A DNA stretch of 14,402 bases from Bordetella parapertussis (GTDB taxonomy: Bacteria; Pseudomonadota; Gammaproteobacteria; Burkholderiales; Burkholderiaceae_C): contig CAMCWS010000054.1 of NCBI GenBank assembly GCA_945882755.1, positions 1-14,402 on the forward strand. Reading direction: 5' to 3'. Made by a program: the position numbers and the translations under genes. This document shows positions 1 through 7,472 of the stretch, piece after piece (the first letter of the stretch is position 1; each line of letters starts with the position of its first letter). A model generated the notes under the pieces. That model did not search any database. It was not told the origin of the DNA and worked only from the letters and a program-made list of their open reading frames with translations.

Positions 1-57
1 CAAAGAGTCGCCTTGTCGCATTGTGAATAAGCGCAGCATCACAAAATAACAATTGTC

Positions 58-1239
58 TTAGATCATCTCCAAGGCCATGGCCGTGCCTTCGCCGCCACCG
101 ATACACAAGGTGGCCAAACCTTTTTTCAAGCCCTTGGCTTTCAAAGCATGTAACAAGGTAACGATGATGCGGGCACCCGACGCGCCAATCGGGTGACCCA
201 AAGCACAAGCGCCGCCATTGATGTTGACGATGTCGTGCGGCACTTTCAGTTCGTGCATCAGCGCCATAGGCACCACGGCAAAGGCTTCGTTGACTTCCCA
301 CAGGTCTACATCGCTCACCTTCCAACCGGCACGGGCCAAAGCTTGCTGGGTGGCGCCCACGGGCGCAGTGGTGAACCACTCGGGGGCTTGTGCAAAGGTA
401 GCGTGGCTGACAATGCGAGCCAAAGGTGTGCAGCCCAATTTTTTGGCCGTGCTCTCACGCATCATGACCAAAGCAGCAGCACCGTCGTTGATGGATGAGC
501 TGGACGCGGCAGTGATGGTGCCGTCTTTTTTGAAGGCGGGTTTCAAGGTTTTCACTTTGTCTAACTTCACTTTGCCTGGGCCTTCATCGATGCTGATCAC
601 ACGCTCACCAGCACGGTCTTTGACCGTCACTGGGGTGATTTCTACAGCGAAAGCGCCGGATTCAGTCGCGGCCTTGGCACGCTCCACACTGGTCATGGCG
701 AAATGGTCTTGTGCATCGCGGCTGAAGTTGTATTTGGCCGCACAGTCTTCGCCAAAGGTACCCATGGAGCGACCGGCTTCGTAAGCGTCTTCCAAACCAT
801 CCAACATCATGTGGTCGTAAATTTTGTCGTGGCCCATGCGGTAACCGCCACGGCCTTTCAAAATGAGGTAGGGCGCATTGGTCATGCTTTCCATGCCACC
901 GGCAATCAACACCTCTTGGCTGCCCGCGGCGAGGATGTCATTCGCGAACATGGCAGCACGCATGCCCGAGCCGCACATCTTGGACAAGGTGACTGCACCG
1001 GCGCTTTTGGGCAAACCGCCTTTGAACGCCGCTTGCCGAGCAGGTGCTTGGCCTTGACCGGCCATCAAACAATTGCCAAACAGCACCTCGGTGATGGCGT
1101 CGGGTGAAATACCTGCACGTTGCACCGCAGCTTTGATGGCCATGCCACCCAGATCGTGGGCGGAAAGTGCTGAAAAATCGCCCTGAAAGCTGCCCATGGG
1201 GGTACGGGCGGCACTGACGATAACAATGGGATCTGACAT
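58..1239 (-). CDS. Acetyl-CoA C-acyltransferase (thiolase)
   Basis: This is a thiolase of 393 residues, the usual length for the family. It catalyses thiolytic cleavage of 3-ketoacyl-CoA or condensation of two acetyl-CoA in the cytoplasm. The family residues are all visible: the nucleophilic Cys89 in KMCGSGM, His349 in GGACALGHPIGASG, and Cys379 in the C-terminal CIGGGEG motif, with NEAF at 317-320. The start is supported by AGGAG (1246-1250, minus strand) six bases before the ATG. It is the last gene of a probable merR-can-aceK-thiolase run, 21 nt after aceK. The residues where many family members have TAGNASGINDGAAA read TAASSSSINDGAAA here, a variant I believe occurs in related bacteria. 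Whether it is biosynthetic (PhaA/AtoB-like) or degradative (FadA-like) cannot be settled from sequence alone; the closeness to a LiuR-like MerR regulator mildly favours a role in catabolism. Confidence 0.93.
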   Translation of the reverse strand: MSDPIVIVSAARTPMGSFQGDFSALSAHDLGGMAIKAAVQRAGISPDAITEVLFGNCLMAGQGQAPARQAAFKGGLPKSAGAVTLSKMCGSGMRAAMFANDILAAGSQEVLIAGGMESMTNAPYLILKGRGGYRMGHDKIYDHMMLDGLEDAYEAGRSMGTFGEDCAAKYNFSRDAQDHFAMTSVERAKAATESGAFAVEITPVTVKDRAGERVISIDEGPGKVKLDKVKTLKPAFKKDGTITAASSSSINDGAAALVMMRESTAKKLGCTPLARIVSHATFAQAPEWFTTAPVGATQQALARAGWKVSDVDLWEVNEAFAVVPMALMHELKVPHDIVNINGGACALGHPIGASGARIIVTLLHALKAKGLKKGLATLCIGGGEGTAMALEMI

Positions 1240-1245
1240 GAAATG

Positions 1246-1250
1246 CTCCT
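1246..1250 (-). promoter_or_regulatory. Ribosome binding site of the thiolase
   Basis: AGGAG on the minus strand, six bases before the thiolase ATG at 1239. It is the clearest Shine-Dalgarno in the left block; the other genes there have weak sites. It fixes the thiolase start and suggests strong translation even though the gene is last in the run. Confidence 0.75.
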
Positions 1251-1260
1251 GAATAGAAAA

Positions 1261-3078
1261 CTAAAGAGATGCGCCTAATGCAGCGCGTTGGATTTGAAAA
1301 CGTTTATCGGCCTCATACGGGAACACATCGTGTACATGGCCGTCGCTGATTTTTTCCTTGTGGCCTTGCCAAAAACTGGCGTCCAGCAAATCGGCGTGGT
1401 GCTTCATGAACACCTCGCGAATATTAGGGTTGCCCAGCAAAAAAGGGCCGAAGGTTTCGGGGAAGACATCGTGGGGGCCCACGTGATACCAAATTTCGCC
1501 CGACATTTCGTCTTCTTCGTTGCGTGGTGCAGGCACTCGGCGAAAGTTGCAATCGGTGATGTATTCGATTTCATCGTAGTCGTAAAACACCACTTTGCCG
1601 TGGCGGGTCACGCCAAAGTTTTTCCACAACATATCACCCGGAAAAATATTGGCCGCCACCAAATCTTTGATGGCGTTGCCATACTCCACCACCGCACGCT
1701 CCATCTGGCTTTTGGCTCGCACATCGTCCAAGCCTGCATCAAACGCCTCTTGCAAATAAATGTTCAAGGGAATCATGCGCCGCTCGATGTAGGCGTGTTT
1801 GATCACCACTTCTTCCAAGCCAGTGTCAGCGCGGCGGTTGATCTCAATTTGGCTGGGCGCGAATTTTTGAATTTCGGCAATCAACTCGTCTTCAAAACGC
1901 TCACGCGGAAACGCCACATTGCTGTACTCCAGGGTGTCGGCCATACGGCCCACACGGTCGTGTTGCTTCACCAGCAAATACTTGCCCTGAATTTGCTCAC
2001 GCGAGGTGTCTTTTTGCGGCGGGTAAAAATCTTTGATGACCTTGAACACAAACGGAAACGAGGGTTGATCGAACACCAGCATGACCATACCTTTGATGCC
2101 AGGTGCAATGCGAAATTTGTCAGTGCTGTGGCGTTGGTGATAGAGCAAATCGCGGTAAAACAAAGTCTTGCCTTGCTTAGCCAAACCCAAAGCGTTGTAG
2201 ATTTCTGCACGCGGTTTGCGCGGCATCATGCTGCGCAAAAACTGCACATAAGCCGAGGGCACATCCATGTCGACCATGAAGTAAGCCCGTGCAAAGCTAA
2301 ACAAAATCAATAAGTCGTCTTCGCCAAACAAAGCAGCATCAATCACCAACTGGCCTTTGCCGTTGTGCAAAATCGGCAGGGCAAACGGAATCTCTTGAAA
2401 GCCATTGATGACCTTGCCCACCACATACGCACCCTTGTTGCGGTAAAACAAACTCGACAACACCTGCACCTGAAAGTTGGCTCGCAGCTTGGCTTGACCC
2501 AAACGCTGCTTCACATTGCGCAAAATATCGTCAGCGTCCCGCTCGAGGTTTTCAAACGGGCATTGCAAATCAAAGTGACGCACCATGCGCACAATCACTT
2601 CATGCAAATTGTTTTCTCTGGGGTACCACGCTTTGTAGGTGGGTTTGGCGTCGGGTTCAGAGTTTTCGATGTACTCGGTGCTGACAGCAGGACGCACAAA
2701 AATAAAGTCGTTCTGAAAATAACTGCGGTCTAGTATTTTGGTGGTGACCGAGTTGAAAAAGGTTTCTGCCAACTCAGGCTGGAAGTGGTCCACCAGCAAA
2801 CCGATGTAATGCAACTTCACCTGCTGCCACACTTCGCTGGCCTGTTCTCCCGCTTTGTATTCTGTCGCTAAGCGAACAGAACACTCCTTCACCCGCAGAT
2901 CGTAAAACTCAATACGCTCACGTTGCGCACGTTGCTGTCCGTGCCAATCTTGGATTTCATAGCGGTGTTTGGCCTGTGCAGACTCGCTGCGAAACAAACT
3001 GTAGTGGCGGTTAAAGCCGTCCATCATGGCTTGCGCGATGTCATAGGCCAAGGCGGAGTCGAGTCGCTGCGCGTTCAT
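1261..3078 (-). CDS. aceK: Isocitrate dehydrogenase kinase/phosphatase
   Basis: AceK phosphorylates isocitrate dehydrogenase to inactivate it and also dephosphorylates it, so it sets how much isocitrate leaves the TCA cycle for the glyoxylate bypass. The 605 residues match the family length. An N-terminal regulatory region (about 1-310) is followed by a kinase-like domain: the nucleotide loop [12 protein letters not shown] at 325-336, the ATP-contacting lysine in FKVIKD (Lys346), the catalytic-loop-like [11 protein letters not shown] with Asp482 and Asn487, and the metal-binding DFG-like segment FYDYDE with Asp500. All catalytic landmarks look intact. It lies 9 nt after the carbonic anhydrase gene with only a weak ribosome site, which suggests translation coupled to that gene. 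In enterobacteria aceK sits with aceB and aceA; here neither is adjacent, so the partners must be encoded elsewhere. Confidence in identity is very high. Confidence 0.97.
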   Translation of the reverse strand: MNAQRLDSALAYDIAQAMMDGFNRHYSLFRSESAQAKHRYEIQDWHGQQRAQRERIEFYDLRVKECSVRLATEYKAGEQASEVWQQVKLHYIGLLVDHFQPELAETFFNSVTTKILDRSYFQNDFIFVRPAVSTEYIENSEPDAKPTYKAWYPRENNLHEVIVRMVRHFDLQCPFENLERDADDILRNVKQRLGQAKLRANFQVQVLSSLFYRNKGAYVVGKVINGFQEIPFALPILHNGKGQLVIDAALFGEDDLLILFSFARAYFMVDMDVPSAYVQFLRSMMPRKPRAEIYNALGLAKQGKTLFYRDLLYHQRHSTDKFRIAPGIKGMVMLVFDQPSFPFVFKVIKDFYPPQKDTSREQIQGKYLLVKQHDRVGRMADTLEYSNVAFPRERFEDELIAEIQKFAPSQIEINRRADTGLEEVVIKHAYIERRMIPLNIYLQEAFDAGLDDVRAKSQMERAVVEYGNAIKDLVAANIFPGDMLWKNFGVTRHGKVVFYDYDEIEYITDCNFRRVPAPRNEEDEMSGEIWYHVGPHDVFPETFGPFLLGNPNIREVFMKHHADLLDASFWQGHKEKISDGHVHDVFPYEADKRFQIQRAALGASL

Positions 3079-3087
3079 GGGTATGTC

Positions 3088-3747
3088 TTATTCGGCGATT
3101 TGTCTTGGGTAGCGCTTGAAGGCGTTGCGAAACACATCGACCACTTCTGCGGAGTGGCTCATGCTGACATGCAAGTCTTTCAGCAAGCCATCGCTCAAGC
3201 CGTAAATCAAACCATGCACTTGTATTTTTTGGCCCCGCGCCCATGCGTCTTGCATCACATTGGACAGCGCCACATTACCCACTTGCTCTAAGACATTCAT
3301 TTCACACAGCACATCTTCCAGCTCAGCTTGCGGCAAATGGTTCAGGCGCTGACGATGGCGCAAACGCACATCTTGCACATGGCGCAACCAGTTATCGACC
3401 AAACCGATGCGGGTACCTCTGGCGGCGGCAATCACACCGCCACAGCCGTAATGCCCCACCACCATGATGTGCTCCACCCGTAAATGCTCAACAGCAAATT
3501 GAATCACCGACAAGGCATTCAAGTCGGAGGGAACCACCACGTTGGCCACATTGCGATGCACGAACACCTCGCCAGGGTCTAGGCCAACGATCTCGTTGGC
3601 AGGCACTCGGCTGTCGGAGCAGCCAATCCACAGGTATTTGGGCGACTGCTGTTGGGCCAGCTTTTGAAAAAACCCGGGCCGCTCTTTGGACATGCGGTCT
3701 GCCCATTCACGGTTATTGTCAAATAGATTGTTCAGGGCGTTAGTCAT
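3088..3747 (-). CDS. can: Beta-class carbonic anhydrase
   Basis: A cytoplasmic zinc enzyme that interconverts CO2 and bicarbonate. The 219 residues fit the bacterial Can type. The zinc ligands and active-site pair are plain: Cys43 in GCSDSR, the Asp45/Arg47 dyad, and His99 and Cys102 in GHYGCGG. The segment HRNVANVV at 64-71 is also typical. The gene begins 12 nt after merR and ends 9 nt before aceK, so co-transcription is likely. In this setting it may supply bicarbonate to biotin-dependent carboxylases that act in leucine and propionate breakdown, or to anaplerotic carboxylation; that link is inference. The Shine-Dalgarno is poor, with only GC-rich bases in front of the ATG. There are no unusual residues or truncations. 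Confidence 0.95.
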   Translation of the reverse strand: MTNALNNLFDNNREWADRMSKERPGFFQKLAQQQSPKYLWIGCSDSRVPANEIVGLDPGEVFVHRNVANVVVPSDLNALSVIQFAVEHLRVEHIMVVGHYGCGGVIAAARGTRIGLVDNWLRHVQDVRLRHRQRLNHLPQAELEDVLCEMNVLEQVGNVALSNVMQDAWARGQKIQVHGLIYGLSDGLLKDLHVSMSHSAEVVDVFRNAFKRYPRQIAE

Positions 3748-3759
3748 AGGCGGCGGTGT

Positions 3760-4185
3760 TCATTCATTGATGGCAACTTGAGGGGTGCGTTTGCTTTTGG
3801 CGATGTGTTTGTTCAGCAAAGTTTTGGCTTCGCGTTCGTGTTGCTTGACTTCATCCAGATTGGCTTGGATTTCTTCTAACTGAGACTCTAATTGTTGTCT
3901 GTGACTGGCTAACACTTCAACAAATTTTTCCAATTGCGGCGCGGTGTCTCTGGGGCTGTCATACATATCAATGATGTCTTTGGCCTGCGTCAAGGACAAA
4001 CCCAAGCGCTTGGCCCGCAATGTGAGGCGAAGCCTGGCTCTTTCGCGAGCGCTGTACATGCGGTTACGTCCGCCTGGGCCTTGGCGCTCGGGGCGCAACA
4101 AGCCCATATCTTCGTAAAAACGAATGGCTCGGGTAGTCAGATCAAACTCTTTGGCCAGTTCGCGAATGGTGTAGAGGGTCGCCAT
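3760..4185 (-). CDS. MerR-family transcriptional regulator, LiuR-like
   Basis: A 141-residue MerR-type DNA-binding protein. The winged helix-turn-helix covers about residues 4-72 (YTIRELAKEFDLTTRAIRFYE, then the wing with GGRNRMYS), followed by a long dimerisation helix (about 80-130) rich in Glu, Gln and Lys. It contains no cysteine, so it is not a metal or redox sensor of the MerR, CueR or SoxR type. Small cysteine-free members next to acyl-CoA genes in proteobacteria include LiuR, which controls branched-chain amino acid and fatty acid breakdown; the assignment here rests on that similarity and on the thiolase in the same run. It is first in the run and divergent from the hydrolase at 4218, with a perfect palindrome 11 nt upstream of its ATG, so autoregulation is likely. 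In many relatives an acyl-CoA dehydrogenase gene lies beside this regulator; none is here. Confidence 0.85.
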   Translation of the reverse strand: MATLYTIRELAKEFDLTTRAIRFYEDMGLLRPERQGPGGRNRMYSARERARLRLTLRAKRLGLSLTQAKDIIDMYDSPRDTAPQLEKFVEVLASHRQQLESQLEEIQANLDEVKQHEREAKTLLNKHIAKSKRTPQVAINE

Positions 4186-4193
4186 GTAGACAG

Positions 4194-4215
4194 TTTACGT
4201 TTACGTAAACGTCAA
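4194..4215. promoter_or_regulatory. Palindromic operator between merR and the divergent hydrolase gene
   Basis: Positions 4197-4212 read ACGTTTACGTAAACGT, a perfect 16-bp palindrome. It extends to an imperfect 22-bp one (10 of 11 pairs) at 4194-4215. It fills most of the 32-nt gap between the merR ATG (4185) and the hydrolase ATG (4218). A dyad of this kind is what MerR dimers bind, so it is the expected site of the neighbouring regulator controlling both directions. On the minus strand, TTCATG and CATAAT with a 17-base spacer lie just upstream of it in the merR direction and could be that promoter (weak -35). Confidence 0.75.
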
Positions 4216-4217
4216 TT

Positions 4218-5306
4218 ATGAAGCAAAATCCTCACAACATGAACGCTAGTGAAAAAGAACTTGACTACCCTTATGGGGAACATTTGCCACAACCTGGCGC
4301 GATCACCGAGGTTGCTGCTGGCGTTTATTGGCTTCGCATGGTTTTGCCCTTTGCACTGGACCAAATCAACCTGTGGTTGCTGCGCGATCACTATGAAGGG
4401 CGTGAGGGCTGGGCCATTGTGGACTGTTGTTTAGACCAAACCAGCTCCAGAGAACAATGGCAACACATTTTCGACAACAGCCTGGAGGGGTTGCCGGTGC
4501 TGCGGGTGTTTGTCACCCATTTGCACCCTGATCACTTGGGGCTTGCGCATTGGTTGTGTGATTATTGGAAAGTACCTTTGTGGATCAGCGCCACCGACTT
4601 TCACACTGCACACACTTTGATTCACCCCTCCAACACGCAAGACCGTGAACAAGCGGTGGCGTTCATGCAGTCGCACGGCATCACAGATACCGAGGTTTTG
4701 CACGCAGTCACACAACGCAATTTTCAGTTTGGCCACATGGTGCCCGCCCTGCCATCGCAATTTGTGCGTTTGTACGATGGCTTGTCAGTACGCATTGGTC
4801 TCCACCACTGGCAATGTATCAGCGGCTATGGACATACACCAGAACATATCGCTCTTTACTGCCAATCAATGAATGTGCTCATCAGTGGCGACATGGTCTT
4901 GCCACGCATTTCTACCAATATCAGCGTCTACCATTTAGAGCCTTTGGCCAACCCTTTGCATTTGTTTTTGGATTCTCTGAAAAAGTTTGACACTCTTCCT
5001 TCCGACTGCTTATGCCTGCCCTCACACGGCAAACCTTTCCGTGGACTGCACACACGAACTGGTCAACTGGCACATCACCATGAAGAGCGACTGCAAGAGT
5101 TGCGCGGGGCCTGCGCTCAGAATGCGATGAGTGCTGTTGAGGCCATGGCGGTGTTGTTCAAGCGAGAACTTGACGCTCACCAAACCACGTTCGCGTTGGG
5201 CGAGGCCCTCGCCCATTTGCATTGGCTGTGGTACCGAGGTGAGTTGGAGCGTGTGGCAGGCGACGTGGCTCGCTTCAAGCCCACTGAGGCAGCACTTCCT
5301 CATTGA
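4218..5306 (+). CDS. Metallo-beta-lactamase-fold hydrolase with C-terminal winged-helix-like domain
   Basis: A 362-residue MBL-fold protein. Metal ligands are visible in order: HLHPDH at 101-106 (His101, His103, Asp105, His106), His206 in GYGHTPEH, Asp225 in ISGDM, and His270 in LPSHG, so a binuclear zinc site is expected. Residues about 285-350 (HEERLQEL ... ALGEALAHLHWLWYRGELERV) resemble the small winged-helix-like tail of LACTB2-type hydrolases. No signal peptide is seen, so it is probably cytoplasmic. The substrate is unknown; thioester or lactone hydrolysis would suit the acyl-CoA neighbourhood, but that is a guess. The ATG at 4218 has no Shine-Dalgarno because the palindrome lies directly in front of it; the in-frame ATG at 4239 (residue 8, MNASEKEL) is a realistic alternative start. 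Its 3' end overlaps the convergent metallopeptidase gene by 32 bp. Confidence 0.9.
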   Translation: MKQNPHNMNASEKELDYPYGEHLPQPGAITEVAAGVYWLRMVLPFALDQINLWLLRDHYEGREGWAIVDCCLDQTSSREQWQHIFDNSLEGLPVLRVFVTHLHPDHLGLAHWLCDYWKVPLWISATDFHTAHTLIHPSNTQDREQAVAFMQSHGITDTEVLHAVTQRNFQFGHMVPALPSQFVRLYDGLSVRIGLHHWQCISGYGHTPEHIALYCQSMNVLISGDMVLPRISTNISVYHLEPLANPLHLFLDSLKKFDTLPSDCLCLPSHGKPFRGLHTRTGQLAHHHEERLQELRGACAQNAMSAVEAMAVLFKRELDAHQTTFALGEALAHLHWLWYRGELERVAGDVARFKPTEAALPH

Positions 5307-6117
5307 GCGCATGGCGGCGCTGCTGGTAGTCAGGAACCAGTGAGCCCACTGTCTCCCAAAACTGCGGGCTGTGGTTCATCACTCGCAAATGACTGAGTTC
5401 GTGCACCACCACATAGTCAATCACATCCTGCTTGAAATGAATCAGTCGCCAATTCAGGCGAATACTGCCGTCTGCCGAGGCTGTACCCCAGCGCGAACTG
5501 GCATTGGACAGTGACAAGCGCTTCCACTGAACGCCCAACTGGGGTGCGAAATGGTCTAGGCGCTGCGTGAAATTGAGCTTGGCTTGCTGCATCAGCCAGG
5601 CTTGCACAGCGTCACGGATTTGTCCGGGTTGCGCATGAAGTGACAAGGCAATGTGCAAGCACTTGGGTGCTGCATCCTGGTGGCTGGTTGGCAATGATTG
5701 ATGCTCGGGGTCTAAACGCACCACCCATTGTTCACCCAGAAAAGGCAATGTGGCACCGTTGCGCCATTCGATGATGGTGTGGCGCATTTGTTTTTGCCGC
5801 TCCTGCGACTCTTGCAGTTTGCGCAAAATCCAAGCGCTTTTTTCATGCAACACCGCTTCCACGCTGGCGACCGTCGCCCAGCGCGGCGCACGCACCTCTA
5901 AGCCATCTGCGCCCACCGACATGCCGATGGTTTTGCGTTTGACACGCTGAAACGCATAGGCAATGGTGGTTTCTTGCAACTGAATTTGCCGACTGGCCAA
6001 TGGGTGCACAAATGCTGAGGCACTGAATGCTTTGGAAGCCACTGGCACAGTGCTGTGTTCTTCTTGGGAGATGTTTCCACCTAACCAATCGAGCGCAAGT
6101 TGAACAAATGCAGTCAT
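5275..6117 (-). CDS. YgjP/DUF45-family zinc metallopeptidase (M48-like)
   Basis: A 280-residue protein of the DUF45/YgjP family. The zinc motif is HELSH at 239-243, with the third ligand probably His249 in MNHSPQFW. The upstream block WGTASADGSIRLNWRLI (210-226) is also characteristic. The conserved part begins near residue 47 (IQLQETTIAYAFQRVKRKTIGMSV); the first 45 residues look poorly conserved and low in predicted structure. E. coli YgjP is shorter, close to the C-terminal part. The cellular role is not well established; zinc peptidase activity is inferred from the motif. It is the last gene of the corC-to-here run, starting 3 nt after the plsC-like gene, so it is probably translationally coupled. 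No terminator is visible after it; the 3' end runs into the convergent hydrolase gene. Confidence 0.88.
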   Translation of the reverse strand: MTAFVQLALDWLGGNISQEEHSTVPVASKAFSASAFVHPLASRQIQLQETTIAYAFQRVKRKTIGMSVGADGLEVRAPRWATVASVEAVLHEKSAWILRKLQESQERQKQMRHTIIEWRNGATLPFLGEQWVVRLDPEHQSLPTSHQDAAPKCLHIALSLHAQPGQIRDAVQAWLMQQAKLNFTQRLDHFAPQLGVQWKRLSLSNASSRWGTASADGSIRLNWRLIHFKQDVIDYVVVHELSHLRVMNHSPQFWETVGSLVPDYQQRRHALNEEVLPQWA

Positions 6118-6120
6118 GGC

Positions 6121-6867
6121 TTAGGCGGTGGTGTCTGCATAGGCTTCGGGGTCGAGGCGGTGCATTTCGCTCTCTATCCAATGCTCTACTTGCTGCATCA
6201 TCTCTTCAGGTTGGCGCCCAGCACTCTCAATCATGGGGCCAATCGACACCGTCACAGTGCCAGGGTATTTGATCAAGGCCTTGCGTGGCCAACAGCGTGC
6301 TGAATTGACTGCGATGGGAATGACTGGCACACCCGTTTCAATCGCCAAACGTGTACCGCCTGCTTTGTAGGTGCCCGCTTGACCACGTTCTATGCGTGTC
6401 CCCTCGGGAAACATAATCACCCAAATGCCTCGCCCCAGTAAATCACGCCCTTGGGAGACGACTTTTTGAAACGCTTGGCTGCGCAATTTGCGGTCGATGT
6501 GAATCATGTCCAAGCGCCCTATGCCCCAACCGAAAAATGGGACATAAAGCAATTCTTTTTTGAACACATAGGCCAAATCACTGGGCATGATGACGGGCAT
6601 CAAAAATGTTTCATAGGTGGACTGGTGCTTCACCAACAAGATGGCTGGTTGTCCAGCTGCGGGCAAATGCTCAAGGCCGCGAAGTTCATAGCGAATCCCC
6701 AAAATGTATTTCGCGCCACCAATGGCCAGCGACAAAAAAAACACAGCCATGCGGTACAAGCGGTGGCTGTTCACCTGCAAAGCAGCCGCGGTCAGCATGG
6801 CAAACGCCACCGGAATAACGGTGACCAACATCCACAGCATGTGCAGCAATGAGCGAAGCAAGGCCAT
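6121..6867 (-). CDS. plsC: 1-acyl-sn-glycerol-3-phosphate acyltransferase (PlsC-like)
   Basis: A 248-residue inner-membrane acyltransferase that probably makes phosphatidic acid from lysophosphatidic acid, the second acylation of glycerophospholipid synthesis. Two hydrophobic segments lie near the N terminus (about 8-30 and 40-57). Motif I reads KHQSTYE at 80-86, that is H-x4-E where the textbook motif is H-x4-D; motif III is FPEGTR at 153-158; motif IV is VPVIPIAV at 180-187. I chose the ATG at 6867 because it overlaps the gmhB stop by one base (TGATG) and the protein then begins with MALLRSLLHMLW; the longer open frame reaching 7041 lies inside gmhB and encodes nothing recognisable. The acidic change in motif I is, as far as I recall, common in relatives, so activity is still expected. 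The acyl acceptor could differ; other copies may exist in the genome. Confidence 0.88.
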   Translation of the reverse strand: MALLRSLLHMLWMLVTVIPVAFAMLTAAALQVNSHRLYRMAVFFLSLAIGGAKYILGIRYELRGLEHLPAAGQPAILLVKHQSTYETFLMPVIMPSDLAYVFKKELLYVPFFGWGIGRLDMIHIDRKLRSQAFQKVVSQGRDLLGRGIWVIMFPEGTRIERGQAGTYKAGGTRLAIETGVPVIPIAVNSARCWPRKALIKYPGTVTVSIGPMIESAGRQPEEMMQQVEHWIESEMHRLDPEAYADTTA

Positions 6868-7460
6868 CAAGACGACCCAGCCGAAGCGTAGTTTGAATTT
6901 TTCGCCACAGCATGTGCAAGCAACCAGTCGGCGAAGGCGGCCAAATCGGTGTGAATGCGTGTTTGCGAAGGGAATGTGTCTGGCAAGGCTTGTCCCACAA
7001 ACTGTTCGCCCTTGCCGGTCAACACCAAATGTGGGATGCAACCGCTCGCCGAAGCGGCTTGTGCATCACGCAAGGAGTCGCCCACCGCATGAACTTCCTT
7101 GAGGTCAACACCAAAGCGGTCGCCAATTTGCTCGAACAACCCAGGAAGAGGTTTTCTGCACTGACAGTGTTCATCTGGCGTGTGGGGGCAGTAAAAAATC
7201 GCATCAACACGGCCACCCGCTTTGGCCAAGGCCTTGTTCATTTTGTCGTGCATTAGGTTCAATGTGGCGACATCAAACAAGCCTCGCCCCAAACCTGATT
7301 GGTTGGAAGCGATGACCACCCGCCATCCAGCATGGTTGAGTTTTGCAATGGCGTCGATCGCACCTGGCAGCGCCACCCATTCATCCGCTGACTTGATGTA
7401 GTCATCGCTGTCATGGTTGACCGTGCCGTCTCTGTCCAAAATCACCAGTGGGGTGTGCAT
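6867..7460 (-). CDS. gmhB: D-glycero-beta-D-manno-heptose 1,7-bisphosphate 7-phosphatase
   Basis: GmhB removes the C7 phosphate from heptose bisphosphate in the ADP-heptose pathway, which feeds the inner core of LPS. The 197-residue protein is a HAD-superfamily enzyme: DRDGT at 9-13 with nucleophile Asp9 and acid/base Asp11, the SNQSG motif II at 52-56, the zinc knuckle Cys91-x-His93-x5-Cys99-x-Cys101 that marks the GmhB and histidinol-phosphatase type, and GDSLRD at 127-132 with the last metal-binding aspartates. The lack of a fused HisB dehydratase domain and the context favour GmhB over histidinol phosphatase. AAGG at 7468-7471 (minus strand), seven bases before the ATG, supports the start. 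Its stop overlaps the plsC start by one base. The order glyS-gmhB-plsC is common in Burkholderiales. Confidence 0.93.
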   Translation of the reverse strand: MHTPLVILDRDGTVNHDSDDYIKSADEWVALPGAIDAIAKLNHAGWRVVIASNQSGLGRGLFDVATLNLMHDKMNKALAKAGGRVDAIFYCPHTPDEHCQCRKPLPGLFEQIGDRFGVDLKEVHAVGDSLRDAQAASASGCIPHLVLTGKGEQFVGQALPDTFPSQTRIHTDLAAFADWLLAHAVAKNSNYASAGSS

Positions 7461-7472
7461 GGTTTTGCCTTG

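Noticed and set aside
21..44. Inverted repeat TTGTGA/TCACAA downstream of the thiolase
   Set aside because: Only six base pairs with a 12-base loop and no T run after it on the minus strand, so not a credible terminator.
218..784. 188-codon plus-strand frame opposite the thiolase
   Set aside because: Antisense shadow of a well-supported thiolase; low-complexity Ser/Ala/Leu composition and no domain.
1288..2313. Long open frame (341 codons) on the plus strand opposite aceK
   Set aside because: It is the antisense of a certain aceK gene, and its translation is rich in His, Val and Phe with no recognisable motif, as expected from the codon bias of the opposite strand.
6868..7041. 58-codon N-terminal extension of the plsC-like frame
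   Set aside because: It lies wholly inside gmhB in another frame and does not look like an acyltransferase; the ATG at 6867 coupled to the gmhB stop is better.
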